Source of the DNA: Clostridia bacterium
Lineage (GTDB): Bacteria; Bacillota_A; Clostridia; Christensenellales; Borkfalkiaceae
Length of the DNA stretch: 25,599 nt
Direction: 5' to 3'
Assembly (NCBI GenBank): GCA_017462505.1
Contig: JAFTQY010000078.1
Coordinates: forward strand, 1 to 25,599
Shown: positions 6,346-14,127 of the stretch, one piece after another
How the letters are laid out: each line of letters starts with the position of its first letter
How positions within the stretch are numbered: position 1 is the stretch's first letter
Notes under the pieces: model-generated
Told to the model about the DNA's origin: nothing
What the model saw: the letters and a program-made list of their open reading frames with translations, nothing else
Databases searched by the model: none
Program-made: the position numbers and the translations under genes

Positions 6346-8073
6346 TCATCTTTTGAATTTTTTTATAAATTCTTCCTTAGATATATATACCGATCTCGGT
6401 TTTCCGCCCTCGGCTGAGGACGTGTATCCGCTCTTTTCCAGCCACGAGAGCACCTTTGTCCCCTCGGCAAAGGAAAATCCGCACCGCCTTTGCAATAAGG
6501 ACAGAGAAACTTTCCCGTTTTCAACGGCAAATTCCAGCCCCTCTAAAAAGATAGAATCCGCTTTTTCCTGTTCGTTTTCACCGTCAAACAGCATTTCAAA
6601 ATCCTCTTTCGTGAGCAACACCTCTCGCGTTTTTGCGCCGTTGAACGGGGATACGTACCCCCTCTCTTCCATCCATTGCATAATTTTTCCCGCGCGGTTG
6701 TACCCGACGTTACACTTCCGCTGGATCATGGAAAGGGACGCGCTCTGCGCCTCGATCACGCACCGCAACGCCCGCACGTATTCCGCCGCTACGGGAACGC
6801 AAGGCTCTTCTGTCAATTCGGCGAAAAGGTCTACGTCCATGTCCCTTTGCGGTTTCGATACCTGCTCTTCCCCGCCCTTGATGAACGCAACAATGCGCCC
6901 GTCCTCTCGGTAGGGATAGTTTTCCGTCACGTATTTTTCCAAATTGAACGTTTCCGCGCCCGTAACGCAAGCCGCTTGCAACCGCCACGCCTTTTCCCCC
7001 GATCTTAAAAAGAGAAAATCGCCGTACCCAAGCAATTTTTCCGCGCCGCCTTGACCGATCGTGCTCCTCGAATCGCTCTCTTCGTCCACGGCAAAGCCCA
7101 TGCGCGTGGAAAAGTGCTCTTTTAAATCCTCCGTCAGTACGTCCGCGCAGGTGCTCGCCGTAGCGGCAAACACGTGCACGCCGATCACGCCCGATATCCG
7201 CAGCAGCATGCACAGCTTGATTTCAAACCATGCCCGATCCGCCGTCATCAAATCCTGCAATTCGTCGATAACCAACAGCACTATCGGCATTTTTTGTTTG
7301 CCGTATTTTTCCGCGCGTTCGTTGTATTCTCTTACGTCGCTGACGCGCTCTCCCGCCCGTCTTAGCTCGTCAAAGCAATTCAAACGGCGGGTCGCCTCGT
7401 CCAACAGCCACTCTACGGCGCGGCGGATTTCCGCAAGCTCCCTTAACGCCCCGCCCGTGACCAAATGCGGAAAATCGTCGTATTCGGCAAAATCCCACTT
7501 TTTCGTATCCACCACGACCGCCCGCAGCTCCCACGGCGCTTTTGTATAAAACAAACCGCACAGCACGCCGTGCAAATAGGTGCTTTTTCCCGCGCTTTCC
7601 GTGCCCGTGATCAGCACGTTTCCTATATCTTTCAAATCGGCGATCACGCTTTTATGCGCCTCGTTCTTGCCGATCGGCACGGGATACCTGCGCTCTCCCA
7701 CGTTTTCAAACGCGACCTCGCGCGTCAGCTCCCCTAATTCCACAAAAGCCCGCCCCTCGCTGGGCACTTCCACGCGCAGACTGTTTTCTTCCTGATCGAC
7801 CACACAGCGTATCGGCTCGTTGTTTAAATAGATCTCGCATGCCCGCGCCAAGGTCGCCGCGCGCGAATCCGTACACCGCCCTCTGAGCATAAACGCGTAC
7901 GTCGTCACCGACGGCCCGTAAAAAACGGAGAGCGGCTGCGCGTCTATCCCATAACGCCGCGTCAGCTCCATAATCTGTTCCTGTATCTCTTCGCTCTCCA
8001 ACATGTCCTCATAGGGAATACTCTCCTCGCACGCCAACAGCTCGCTCGGCACGTAATATCTTTTATTCGCCAT
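6346..8073 (-). CDS. Soluble FtsK/SpoIIIE-type DNA translocase with tandem gamma domains
   Basis: A 575-residue protein. Residues about 30-130 resemble the FtsK alpha/beta domain (SVFYGPSVTTYAFML). The RecA-like motor follows: Walker A GTESAGKS at 157-164, Walker B LLVIDE with D270/E271, and the family signature DSRSTIGQGGAEKLLGYGD near 335-352. The C-terminus has two consecutive winged-helix gamma-like domains, about 429-492 (SLSMIQRKCNVGYNRAGKIM) and 505-569 (SLSLLQRRCGFSFAEGTKVL); ordinary FtsK has one. There is no membrane segment, so it is not a septal pump of the usual type. The ATG at 8073 was chosen for AAAGGAGG 9 nt upstream. It is the last gene of a four-gene operon, 84 bp after the phosphoesterase. 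The stop is TGA. A DNA-translocating role is well supported; the cellular job is not known. Confidence 0.9.
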   Translation of the reverse strand: MANKRYYVPSELLACEESIPYEDMLESEEIQEQIMELTRRYGIDAQPLSVFYGPSVTTYAFMLRGRCTDSRAATLARACEIYLNNEPIRCVVDQEENSLRVEVPSEGRAFVELGELTREVAFENVGERRYPVPIGKNEAHKSVIADLKDIGNVLITGTESAGKSTYLHGVLCGLFYTKAPWELRAVVVDTKKWDFAEYDDFPHLVTGGALRELAEIRRAVEWLLDEATRRLNCFDELRRAGERVSDVREYNERAEKYGKQKMPIVLLVIDELQDLMTADRAWFEIKLCMLLRISGVIGVHVFAATASTCADVLTEDLKEHFSTRMGFAVDEESDSRSTIGQGGAEKLLGYGDFLFLRSGEKAWRLQAACVTGAETFNLEKYVTENYPYREDGRIVAFIKGGEEQVSKPQRDMDVDLFAELTEEPCVPVAAEYVRALRCVIEAQSASLSMIQRKCNVGYNRAGKIMQWMEERGYVSPFNGAKTREVLLTKEDFEMLFDGENEQEKADSIFLEGLEFAVENGKVSLSLLQRRCGFSFAEGTKVLSWLEKSGYTSSAEGGKPRSVYISKEEFIKKFKR

Positions 8074-8157
8074 ACCCTTATTCCTCCTTTCGCCTTTTCC
8101 AAAGCGGACAAGCGTTACCCCGCCCGTGCGTATCGCCCGCAACGTAAATCATTTGGT

Positions 8158-8688
8158 CTATCCCTGCTCTTTAAAACGGCGGTTATTTTCCACCAGCTCG
8201 TCTATCGTCACGGGTCTAAATCCGTTGACGTCCACCCCCGCGTTGAAAGCGCTATCGTTTGCTTTAAGCAAGCCCCAGTAGGGCATGTTCGTCCGCGCGT
8301 GAGTATGCCCGTGTATCAAATATTTCCCCTCGTAATCCATCATCGGAAAATGACAAAGGGTCGCTTTCCCCTTGCCCGTATTGATCACCGCAAGCCTTTC
8401 CACGCTTTCAAAATACGCGGAAAGCTCCACCTTATCCACCCACGTCCGATCGTGATTGCCCAAAATCAAATGCTTTCTTCCACGCAACCGTTTTAAATAC
8501 GCTTCGGGCGGTTTTTCCGCTTTAAAGAGCAAATCCCCCAAAATATACACGTGATCGTCGCGATGTACCGCGCCGTTCCACCCCTCAATCAAGCTCTCGT
8601 CCATTTCTTCCACCGAGGAAAACGGGCGGGAACAAAGCTTGATCACGTTTTCATGCCCAAAATGCAAATCGCTTGTATAAAAAATCAT
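8158..8688 (-). CDS. Calcineurin-like metallophosphoesterase
   Basis: A 176-residue protein with the full set of metallophosphatase motifs: D7-L-H9 and H12 (DLHFGHENV), G51-D52, G77-N-H-D80, H113 and H126-G-H128-T-H. This is the compact single-domain type (COG4186-like) that hydrolyses phosphodiesters or phosphomonoesters with two metal ions. The substrate is unknown. The ATG at 8688 has AAAAAGGAGG at good spacing; the in-frame extension upstream is Arg/Ala-rich and lacks motifs. The stop is TAG. It lies between the winged-helix gene and the FtsK-like gene, which suggests a nucleic-acid or nucleotide substrate, but that is inference. The 109 bp gap before it contains a GC-rich hairpin (CGTC-ggaaaa-GACG with flanking pairs) that might tune expression. 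Confidence 0.9.
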   Translation of the reverse strand: MIFYTSDLHFGHENVIKLCSRPFSSVEEMDESLIEGWNGAVHRDDHVYILGDLLFKAEKPPEAYLKRLRGRKHLILGNHDRTWVDKVELSAYFESVERLAVINTGKGKATLCHFPMMDYEGKYLIHGHTHARTNMPYWGLLKANDSAFNAGVDVNGFRPVTIDELVENNRRFKEQG

Positions 8689-8797
8689 ATTCTTCCTCCT
8701 TTTTATCGCGGCTTTGCAATAAGGCACAGCGCCCGCCGCGACAGACCGTCTTTTCCGACGTCCCGCCGCGGCGTATCGGCGCAAAGCTGCAAAACCG

Positions 8798-10195
8798 TCA
8801 ATCGTCCTCGCCGCGAAGCACGCGCTTAAAGTTTTCATACTCCGCCTCGGTGATCGTTTCAAAGGTAGCGACTACCTTTTCATACGCACGCCTTTCCGCT
8901 TCGTCCCCACATTCTATCGCCGCCGCAAGTAACACGCGCGCGTGCGTTTTCGCCTCGTCAAAGGTTTTCCCCTCCTCCGAAACGATCTTTTTGAGAACCG
9001 CCTTATAGCGTGCGTCCGTTTCAACGCTTTCGCTCGCGTCCCCTTCCGAATGGATACTTATACACCGTTCCATCGCCGAAAAGAGCCACATAAAGGACAT
9101 GAACGCGCCGTTTTCGTCGCGTAAGCGAATACAGAAATCCTGCTCGTCCTCCCGTATTTTGATCGCATAATCGTCCAAAACGTATTGCATGCGCTTTTGC
9201 AGTCGCTCGTATTGTATCATGTGGCGGCTGCGAAGATAAGCCGTCGTACCCCCCATATCGCCGAGCCAAACGGCGTTATCCTCTACAAAAAGCTCAAAGC
9301 GCATCTGGGTATCGTCGGGATAGCTAATCCCCGAATCCCATATCGCAGACAGGCTGTCCTTGTTGAACGAAAAATCCTTACCGATCGTCCGCGCGTAGCC
9401 TCTAAGCCGCTGGTATATCTCGTATTCCTCTATCGTAAGCTCGATCAACGGATCGATTTCGTATTCGCCGTCGTCGTCCTCGATTTCGTCCGTTTCGTCC
9501 TCTTCGTCCTCGTCGTCGGCTATATTAGGGCGGCGGTTGTGTATTAAATCGCGGAAAAGCTCACGGGTAGAACGCTGCTTGCCGTGCCTATGCGCCGCTT
9601 GCAGCCGTCTTTCCAAATAGGCGTTTCGGATTTTTTCTTCCTCTTCGTCGTCCTCGTCATCCTCGTCGTTTTCTTCCTCGAAAATTTCGCTCGGGACAAA
9701 AGCCGCGCCGTTATGCATGCGCGCCATATAGCTCTTTTTCGCGCCGACGGTAATTTTCGTATCCTCGTCGTCGTCCAAAAAGCTGTATCTCTTCTCTTCC
9801 TTGGCGGGCTTTTCCGCAGGCGGGCGACCGGTAAATTTGAAAAGAAATTCCATTCTCTTTTCCAAAACGCCGTCCTGTACGAGGGTATTTACAAACGCAA
9901 GCGCCTCTTTTTCGCTCATTTCCAGCTCCGCTTGGATCGCGCCCAAGGTCGTTTTTTGCGCCGCTTTACAATATCCCCGCAAAAATGCGTCGATCTTCGT
10001 CTTGGTTTTGGATTTGCCCACGTACGCGTAAACAACGCCCAGCGTATAATCAAAAACGCCCTCTTTTACCAGCTCGAATGCCACCTTTTCCGCGTTCCTT
10101 TCCGTCACGTCAAAGCCCTCTGCGATCGAGGGCAGCGTAACCTCTTTCGCCGTTGTTATGTAAATATATAATTCCTGTTTGAAATCCTTTTTCAT
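8798..10195 (-). CDS. Acidic protein with two N-terminal winged helices, function unknown
   Basis: A 465-residue protein. The first 130 residues are two similar winged-helix-like units (ELYIYITTAKEVTLPSIAEG and IDAFLRGYCKAAQKTTLGAI), each ending in a beta wing. An acidic low-complexity stretch follows (about 165-250, with runs of Asp/Glu such as ENDEDDEDDEEEEK and DDEDEEDETDEIEDDDGE). A C-terminal alpha/beta domain reads RFELFVEDNAVWLGDMGGTT; a distant DUF1828-like relationship is possible but unproven. The upstream protease gene ends at 10198 and overlaps an alternative ATG at 10201 (ATGA). I prefer ATG 10195 because the GGGGGGAG site is 9 nt from it and only 3 nt from the other. The genes are surely co-translated. 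It could be an adaptor or substrate-delivery factor for the protease, or a DNA-binding partner of the FtsK-like motor. Confidence 0.85.
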   Translation of the reverse strand: MKKDFKQELYIYITTAKEVTLPSIAEGFDVTERNAEKVAFELVKEGVFDYTLGVVYAYVGKSKTKTKIDAFLRGYCKAAQKTTLGAIQAELEMSEKEALAFVNTLVQDGVLEKRMEFLFKFTGRPPAEKPAKEEKRYSFLDDDEDTKITVGAKKSYMARMHNGAAFVPSEIFEEENDEDDEDDEEEEKIRNAYLERRLQAAHRHGKQRSTRELFRDLIHNRRPNIADDEDEEDETDEIEDDDGEYEIDPLIELTIEEYEIYQRLRGYARTIGKDFSFNKDSLSAIWDSGISYPDDTQMRFELFVEDNAVWLGDMGGTTAYLRSRHMIQYERLQKRMQYVLDDYAIKIREDEQDFCIRLRDENGAFMSFMWLFSAMERCISIHSEGDASESVETDARYKAVLKKIVSEEGKTFDEAKTHARVLLAAAIECGDEAERRAYEKVVATFETITEAEYENFKRVLRGEDD

Positions 10196-10197
10196 GA

Positions 10198-13074
10198 TCA
10201 TATTCTCCCCCCGTCCGATGGGTCAACCTCGCGGAAAAAACTTTCCAGCTCCTGTTTGTTCATGCTGTTTGCCTTTAACAGCCGTTCCACCAGCCCCTCT
10301 AAAAGAGGACGGTGCTCTTCCATCATTTTCACGGCGCGATCGTACTGCTCCGTCAATATCCCGTTCACCGCACGGTCAAAACGCTGTCTGCTCTCTTCCG
10401 AGCACGCCTCGCCCGCGCCCAACAAAAAGCCCTCCTGCATTCCGTAATCGTCCACGATACGCTTTGCCCAAGCCCGCGCCTGCGCAAGATCGGCGCTCGC
10501 GCCCGTGGTCAGACCCTTTTCGCCGTACGCCAAACGCTCCGCCGCCCTGCCGCCAAAGCATACGCAAATGCGGTCGAGCAATTCTTGGTATGTATAATCG
10601 AACTTTTCCTCGTCGTTTGTAAATTGCATATACCCGCCGTGGCTCCCGCGCGAAATGTTCGTCACGTACGAGGGTATCTCCCCCGTTAAATAATGCGCCA
10701 AACAATGCCCGCATTCGTGATAGGTGGTCTTGCGGATCGCCTCGTCCGACCAAGTCCGCTTTTCGCCGTAGGTAAGAAGCTCAAACGCCTCTTCAAAATC
10801 TTTCAGCGTGGGCACTTTTTCCTTGCAATTGCGCTTGGTCTGTTTGACGAGCTTAGCAAGATCGGCAGGCGATTTTCCCGCCGTACGCTCCACCAGCGTA
10901 CGGATATCCCCGTCCGAGATCTTTACGCCGTATTTATCCATGTAATGGAGCAATATTTCAAAACGGTCGTCCGCCTTGGGCAGCTTGATCTCCACAATAC
11001 GGTCAAAGCGGCGCAAAAACGCCTTGTCCAGCTTTTCAGGCGGAAAATTCGTCGCCGCGATCACAAAGGCGGGGCGTTTGTCGTCTTGACGGAAACCGTC
11101 CATTTCCGAAAGGAACGCGTTTTGTATGCGGTCGCTCGATTCGGCGCTCCCGCCGATGCCCCGCCCGCGCGGTTTACCGAACGTATCGATTTCGTCAATG
11201 AACAAAATTGCGCCGTATTTGCGGGCAAGCTGAAAAACCTTGCGGACGATTTCGCTGCTTTCCCCTACCCATTTCGACTCGAATTCCGTTGCGTTTTTCT
11301 GAATGAAAACGCTCCCCGATTCGTTGGCGATCGCTTTGGCGATCAAGGTTTTCCCCACGCCCGGCTCACCGTAGAATAAAATGCCGCGCGGAATATCGTA
11401 CCCCTTTCGTTTGTATTCGATCGGGTTTTTGAAAATTTCGATAAGCTCCTTGACCTCTTCCACCGTTTCCCTCGCCCCTTTCACGTCCGAAAACTTCACG
11501 TCGGGGATCTCGTGCGCGGCGCACAATTCGCGCTCGTCCGAGGCGTCCACCGCCTTTTCCTTGCGGTAATTGCACGCGGTTGCCGTCACCGTCAAGCCGT
11601 TGCCCTCTTCTTCCACAGCGTACACGGTATCGTGATTGATAACGCAGCTCTCCCTTGCCAACTGCGTCACGGCTTTCGACAGCTCGATCGTCTCCGCGAT
11701 CCCGTTGAGCCAAGCCGAAAAATCTCCGTCCTCTTCCGCGTTGTAAAAGCCGCTGACCCCCTCTTTGTTATAGAGCTTGCGCTCTACGCGGGTCTTTTTT
11801 TGGGTCAGCGAAAAGGCGTAGATGGGCACTTCCTCGTCCCGCTGTGCCTCACGGATCATCTGCAACCCCTTTTTGCACTTCGTTTCGTCTACGCTGATGA
11901 GCGTCGCGTCGTAATCCAAACTGGAAATCCGCGTCCCCTCTTTAACGTAGCAAACGTCCAAGCGAGGACAGCTTTCCACGCGCTCCCGCTCCTCTTCCGC
12001 GCAATAAACCGCCACGCGGTAACGCTCTTCACCGTGGAAATATTGCGTAATTTTTTCGTCCTTGCCGTAATCGAACGAAAGGCGGATATTTTTCAGTCGG
12101 CGCAAGCCGTCCTCGCCCCGTTCGCAAAGCAACGCCGCCGCGTTTTCCAAATGCTCGCTAAGGGTCGCCTCCGCCGCCGCAGAGATATTTCTTGCGTCCG
12201 CCTGTCCCCCTTTGGAAAAGAGCAGGCTACGCGCAAACAAGTCCCCGTCGTAATCGAGCGCCAAATACGGATAGCGGTTCTCTTTCCAATCCTCGCACAG
12301 CTTTTTCGCCTTTAACTGCGCAATGGCGCAAAGATCCCGCCCGCTCAATTTATTGAACGGTATCAACGTGCCTCTTGCAAGGCGTGAAACCATCGCGGGC
12401 GTAAAACGGTGGGTATCCGTATCGGGGTTCACGTCCTTTGTCAACGCGTTCAAAATCGTGCTTTGGGGCAACGTCGCATAATTGTAACGGTATAAGCTCT
12501 CGTACAGCGCGCTCCCTGCGTTGGATGTAATGATGATGATCACGTTGCGGAAATCGATTTCCTCGTCGTGGTATTTATCGTGCAGAAAACCCGTTTCAAA
12601 CAAGGGCTGAAAGCGGTTTTTGACGTTTGCGTGGGACAGATCGAATTCGTTCAAAATGAGTATTCCCGCTGGCATTTTTTTGACCGGCCCTGTGATTTCG
12701 CCCTCCGCCGCCTCTTTATAGCTCTTGTTGATACCGTCGGGGTTGTGCCCCTCCCGCTCGGTGTAGCGGGTACAGTCGATACAGTAACAGGGCAAACCTA
12801 ATTCTTGCGCGGCAATGATCGCCGATTCCGATTTTCCCACGCCCGGCAATCCAAAGGCAAAAATGAGCGCTCGCGGACCTTTTTGCGGATAGGGTTTCGT
12901 GGCGTACGCCGCCAAAATCGCGCTTTTCAACCGATCCGCCGCATAATCCTGCCCGATAATGTCCCTCGTCAACCTTTCCCGCACACATTCTGCGCGCAGA
13001 TAGGTTGCGTACAAATAATCCATTTCATGATTGCTTACAAAAGTTTCTTCCTTTTTTTCGTTGTGTTTCTTCAT
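10198..13074 (-). CDS. Soluble Clp-type AAA+ / classical AAA / M41 (FtsH-type) metalloprotease fusion
   Basis: A 958-residue multidomain protein. Residues about 30-330 are a ClpB-D2-like AAA+ module: Walker A GLPGVGKS at 75-82, Walker B ILILNEFD with N142/E143 (Asn for the usual Asp), then DFRNVIIIITSNAGS as in HSP100. Residues about 350-460 look like a receiver-like alpha/beta domain without clear phosphorylation residues. Residues about 525-770 are a second AAA module: Walker A GEPGVGKT at 569-576, ILFIDEID with D627/E628, a SKWVGESSE pore loop and LRRFDR. The C-terminus is an M41 peptidase with zinc motif HECGH (786-790) and TTGASADL giving the third ligand D862. FtsH's two membrane helices are absent. 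The ATG at 13074 has GGGAGGAAG upstream. It is the first gene of the operon with the winged-helix protein, phosphoesterase and FtsK-like motor. Regulated proteolysis is likely; substrates are unknown. Confidence 0.92.
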   Translation of the reverse strand: MKKHNEKKEETFVSNHEMDYLYATYLRAECVRERLTRDIIGQDYAADRLKSAILAAYATKPYPQKGPRALIFAFGLPGVGKSESAIIAAQELGLPCYCIDCTRYTEREGHNPDGINKSYKEAAEGEITGPVKKMPAGILILNEFDLSHANVKNRFQPLFETGFLHDKYHDEEIDFRNVIIIITSNAGSALYESLYRYNYATLPQSTILNALTKDVNPDTDTHRFTPAMVSRLARGTLIPFNKLSGRDLCAIAQLKAKKLCEDWKENRYPYLALDYDGDLFARSLLFSKGGQADARNISAAAEATLSEHLENAAALLCERGEDGLRRLKNIRLSFDYGKDEKITQYFHGEERYRVAVYCAEEERERVESCPRLDVCYVKEGTRISSLDYDATLISVDETKCKKGLQMIREAQRDEEVPIYAFSLTQKKTRVERKLYNKEGVSGFYNAEEDGDFSAWLNGIAETIELSKAVTQLARESCVINHDTVYAVEEEGNGLTVTATACNYRKEKAVDASDERELCAAHEIPDVKFSDVKGARETVEEVKELIEIFKNPIEYKRKGYDIPRGILFYGEPGVGKTLIAKAIANESGSVFIQKNATEFESKWVGESSEIVRKVFQLARKYGAILFIDEIDTFGKPRGRGIGGSAESSDRIQNAFLSEMDGFRQDDKRPAFVIAATNFPPEKLDKAFLRRFDRIVEIKLPKADDRFEILLHYMDKYGVKISDGDIRTLVERTAGKSPADLAKLVKQTKRNCKEKVPTLKDFEEAFELLTYGEKRTWSDEAIRKTTYHECGHCLAHYLTGEIPSYVTNISRGSHGGYMQFTNDEEKFDYTYQELLDRICVCFGGRAAERLAYGEKGLTTGASADLAQARAWAKRIVDDYGMQEGFLLGAGEACSEESRQRFDRAVNGILTEQYDRAVKMMEEHRPLLEGLVERLLKANSMNKQELESFFREVDPSDGGRI

Positions 13075-13226
13075 AATTCTTCCTCCCAAACACACAGCCC
13101 GATCCGTTTCCCTAACGGACCATATTTTTGCTACTTTCCCCCCACGGCGGCGTTTGAGCTCCCCCTGTGCCCCGCCGTTTTTGCCGACATATTCCGCAAA
13201 AATCGACGTTTTTTGCAATCGAGCGC

Positions 13227-13268
13227 AAAAAAAACAGAGACCCGTCCAAACATGACAAGCCTCTGTTT
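13227..13268 (-). terminator. Strong intrinsic terminator of the small upstream transcript
   Basis: On the minus strand AAACAGAGG (from 13268) pairs with the complementary strand ending in CTCTGTTT (13232-13239). With G-U pairs the stem reaches 15 bp around a 7-nt loop, and eight T follow. It isolates the small unit upstream (13366-13823) from the protease operon, whose own promoter must lie between 13075 and 13225. I could not find a convincing one there. Confidence 0.85.
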
Positions 13269-13365
13269 CCATTTAAGCTGGCGCATCTTTGCTTGTGTTT
13301 ACCGTCGTTAAAACCTGAAAACACTGCGCTACGATGCACGTTATTCCATTGACCGCTCTACGCCG

Positions 13366-13686
13366 CTACGCCGTCATACCGCCGATTGCGTGTAAAGGGG
13401 TGAAACCGCTCAACGCCGAAAAAGCAAACGCTTTGCGTTGCCGCAAAACCGCCCGTTTTTCATACGTTTCCGTATATAAGTGTTTTCTATTGAATTTTTT
13501 CTTTCCTGCTCCCGTTCTTTCTGCCTGTGTCTTTGCCGAATTTCCGAAATTAAGATCAGCCTTTCCGCTAAGCGACGACAAGAAAGCTCCGTTACGCAGC
13601 AATCCCAACAAATTGCCGTTTACCATAATAAGTCCTTTATTGAATTTTGCTTGAAGATATCCGTATTGAATGTTCTTCGTCTTCAT
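13366..13686 (-). CDS. Possible small basic protein of unknown function
   Basis: A 106-residue open frame starting MKTKNIQYGYLQAKFNKG. It is rich in Lys, Arg, Asn and Gly, has few acidic residues and no Cys. No domain is recognised. The ATG at 13686 is preceded by AAGGA at a rather long 11 nt. An in-frame ATG at 13785 is almost at the predicted transcription start and is rejected. Evidence that the locus is real comes from its own consensus promoter (13795-13823), a structured leader and a strong terminator (13227-13268), which form a closed unit of about 560 nt. The last residues overlap a fragment of the GTCATACC repeat family (about 13371), so the original C-terminus may have been replaced. 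The stop is TAG. It could instead be a non-coding RNA locus. Confidence 0.42.
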   Translation of the reverse strand: MKTKNIQYGYLQAKFNKGLIMVNGNLLGLLRNGAFLSSLSGKADLNFGNSAKTQAERTGAGKKKFNRKHLYTETYEKRAVLRQRKAFAFSALSGFTPLHAIGGMTA

Positions 13687-13718
13687 AAGTAAAATTTTCC
13701 TTTTTTCTTTGGTGCTTT

Positions 13719-13786
13719 GCCTGCCGATTTCCCGTCGGCAAGGCGATTTATTTTTTGCTTGACCTTTAAAGGTTTTTAAAGCCAAG
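13719..13786 (-). promoter_or_regulatory. Structured 5' leader with two hairpins
   Basis: The predicted transcript starts near 13788. Its first nucleotides form CTTG-g-CTTTAAA-aacc-TTTAAAG-gt-CAAG (13786-13758), and a second stem GCCT-t-GCCGA / TCGGCAGGC with a bulge lies at 13744-13719, just before the ribosome binding site. A 5'-terminal hairpin often stabilises mRNA. I could not match the whole to a known riboswitch. Confidence 0.55.
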
Positions 13787-13794
13787 TGAGCGCT

Positions 13795-13823
13795 ATTATA
13801 GCACTAAAATCCTTGCTTGTCAA
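13795..13823 (-). promoter_or_regulatory. Consensus promoter of the small transcription unit
   Basis: On the minus strand TTGACA (13818-13823) and TATAAT (13795-13800) are spaced by exactly 17 bp. Both hexamers are perfect. The layout is the same as in the promoter at 3870-3898. Confidence 0.88.
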
Positions 13824-14081
13824 GGGGTTGAAGAAAAAAATTTCTAAAAATTTCCAACTTTTTTTTGGGCGTTTTTTCCCTTTGTTTCCTTTATTATTTA
13901 TAATAATAACTTTGCAAAATTAAACAAAAAAAGACGTAAAATTTTTTTGAACCCTTGCCCCGATTTTTCCCGTTTTATCAAATTTAACGCATAAAATATC
14001 CTTTAAAGGGACTGGCTTTGGAATAATTTTCACGCTTGTTGACTGCCTACGCCTGCCAACGCGCGCACTATCGGCGCAACG
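13824..14081. other. AT-rich gene-free spacer
   Basis: This contains runs of A and T and a perfect small palindrome TTATTAT-tt-ATAATAA near 13891-13906. No gene or clear regulatory site beyond the flanking promoter and terminator is visible. Confidence 0.5.
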
Positions 14082-14111
14082 AAAAAAGCAACCCGCTTGG
14101 GTTGCTTTTTT
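14082..14111 (-). terminator. Intrinsic terminator after the two-TM protein gene
   Basis: GCAACCC (14088-14094) and GGGTTGC (14099-14105) form a perfect 7 bp stem with a 4-nt loop, flanked by A6 and T6, so it can work in both directions. It ends the minus-strand operon that includes the gene at 14128-14877. Confidence 0.92.
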
Positions 14112-14127
14112 AGATATCTTTTTAAAA

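Noticed and set aside
13075..13226. Promoter of the protease operon
   Set aside because: Only weak matches such as TTGCAA with a poor -10 were seen, so no site is called although one must exist.
13719..13788. Known riboswitch in the leader of the small unit
   Set aside because: The stems do not match the cyclic-di-GMP, SAM, preQ1, purine, THF or fluoride consensus as far as I can judge by eye.
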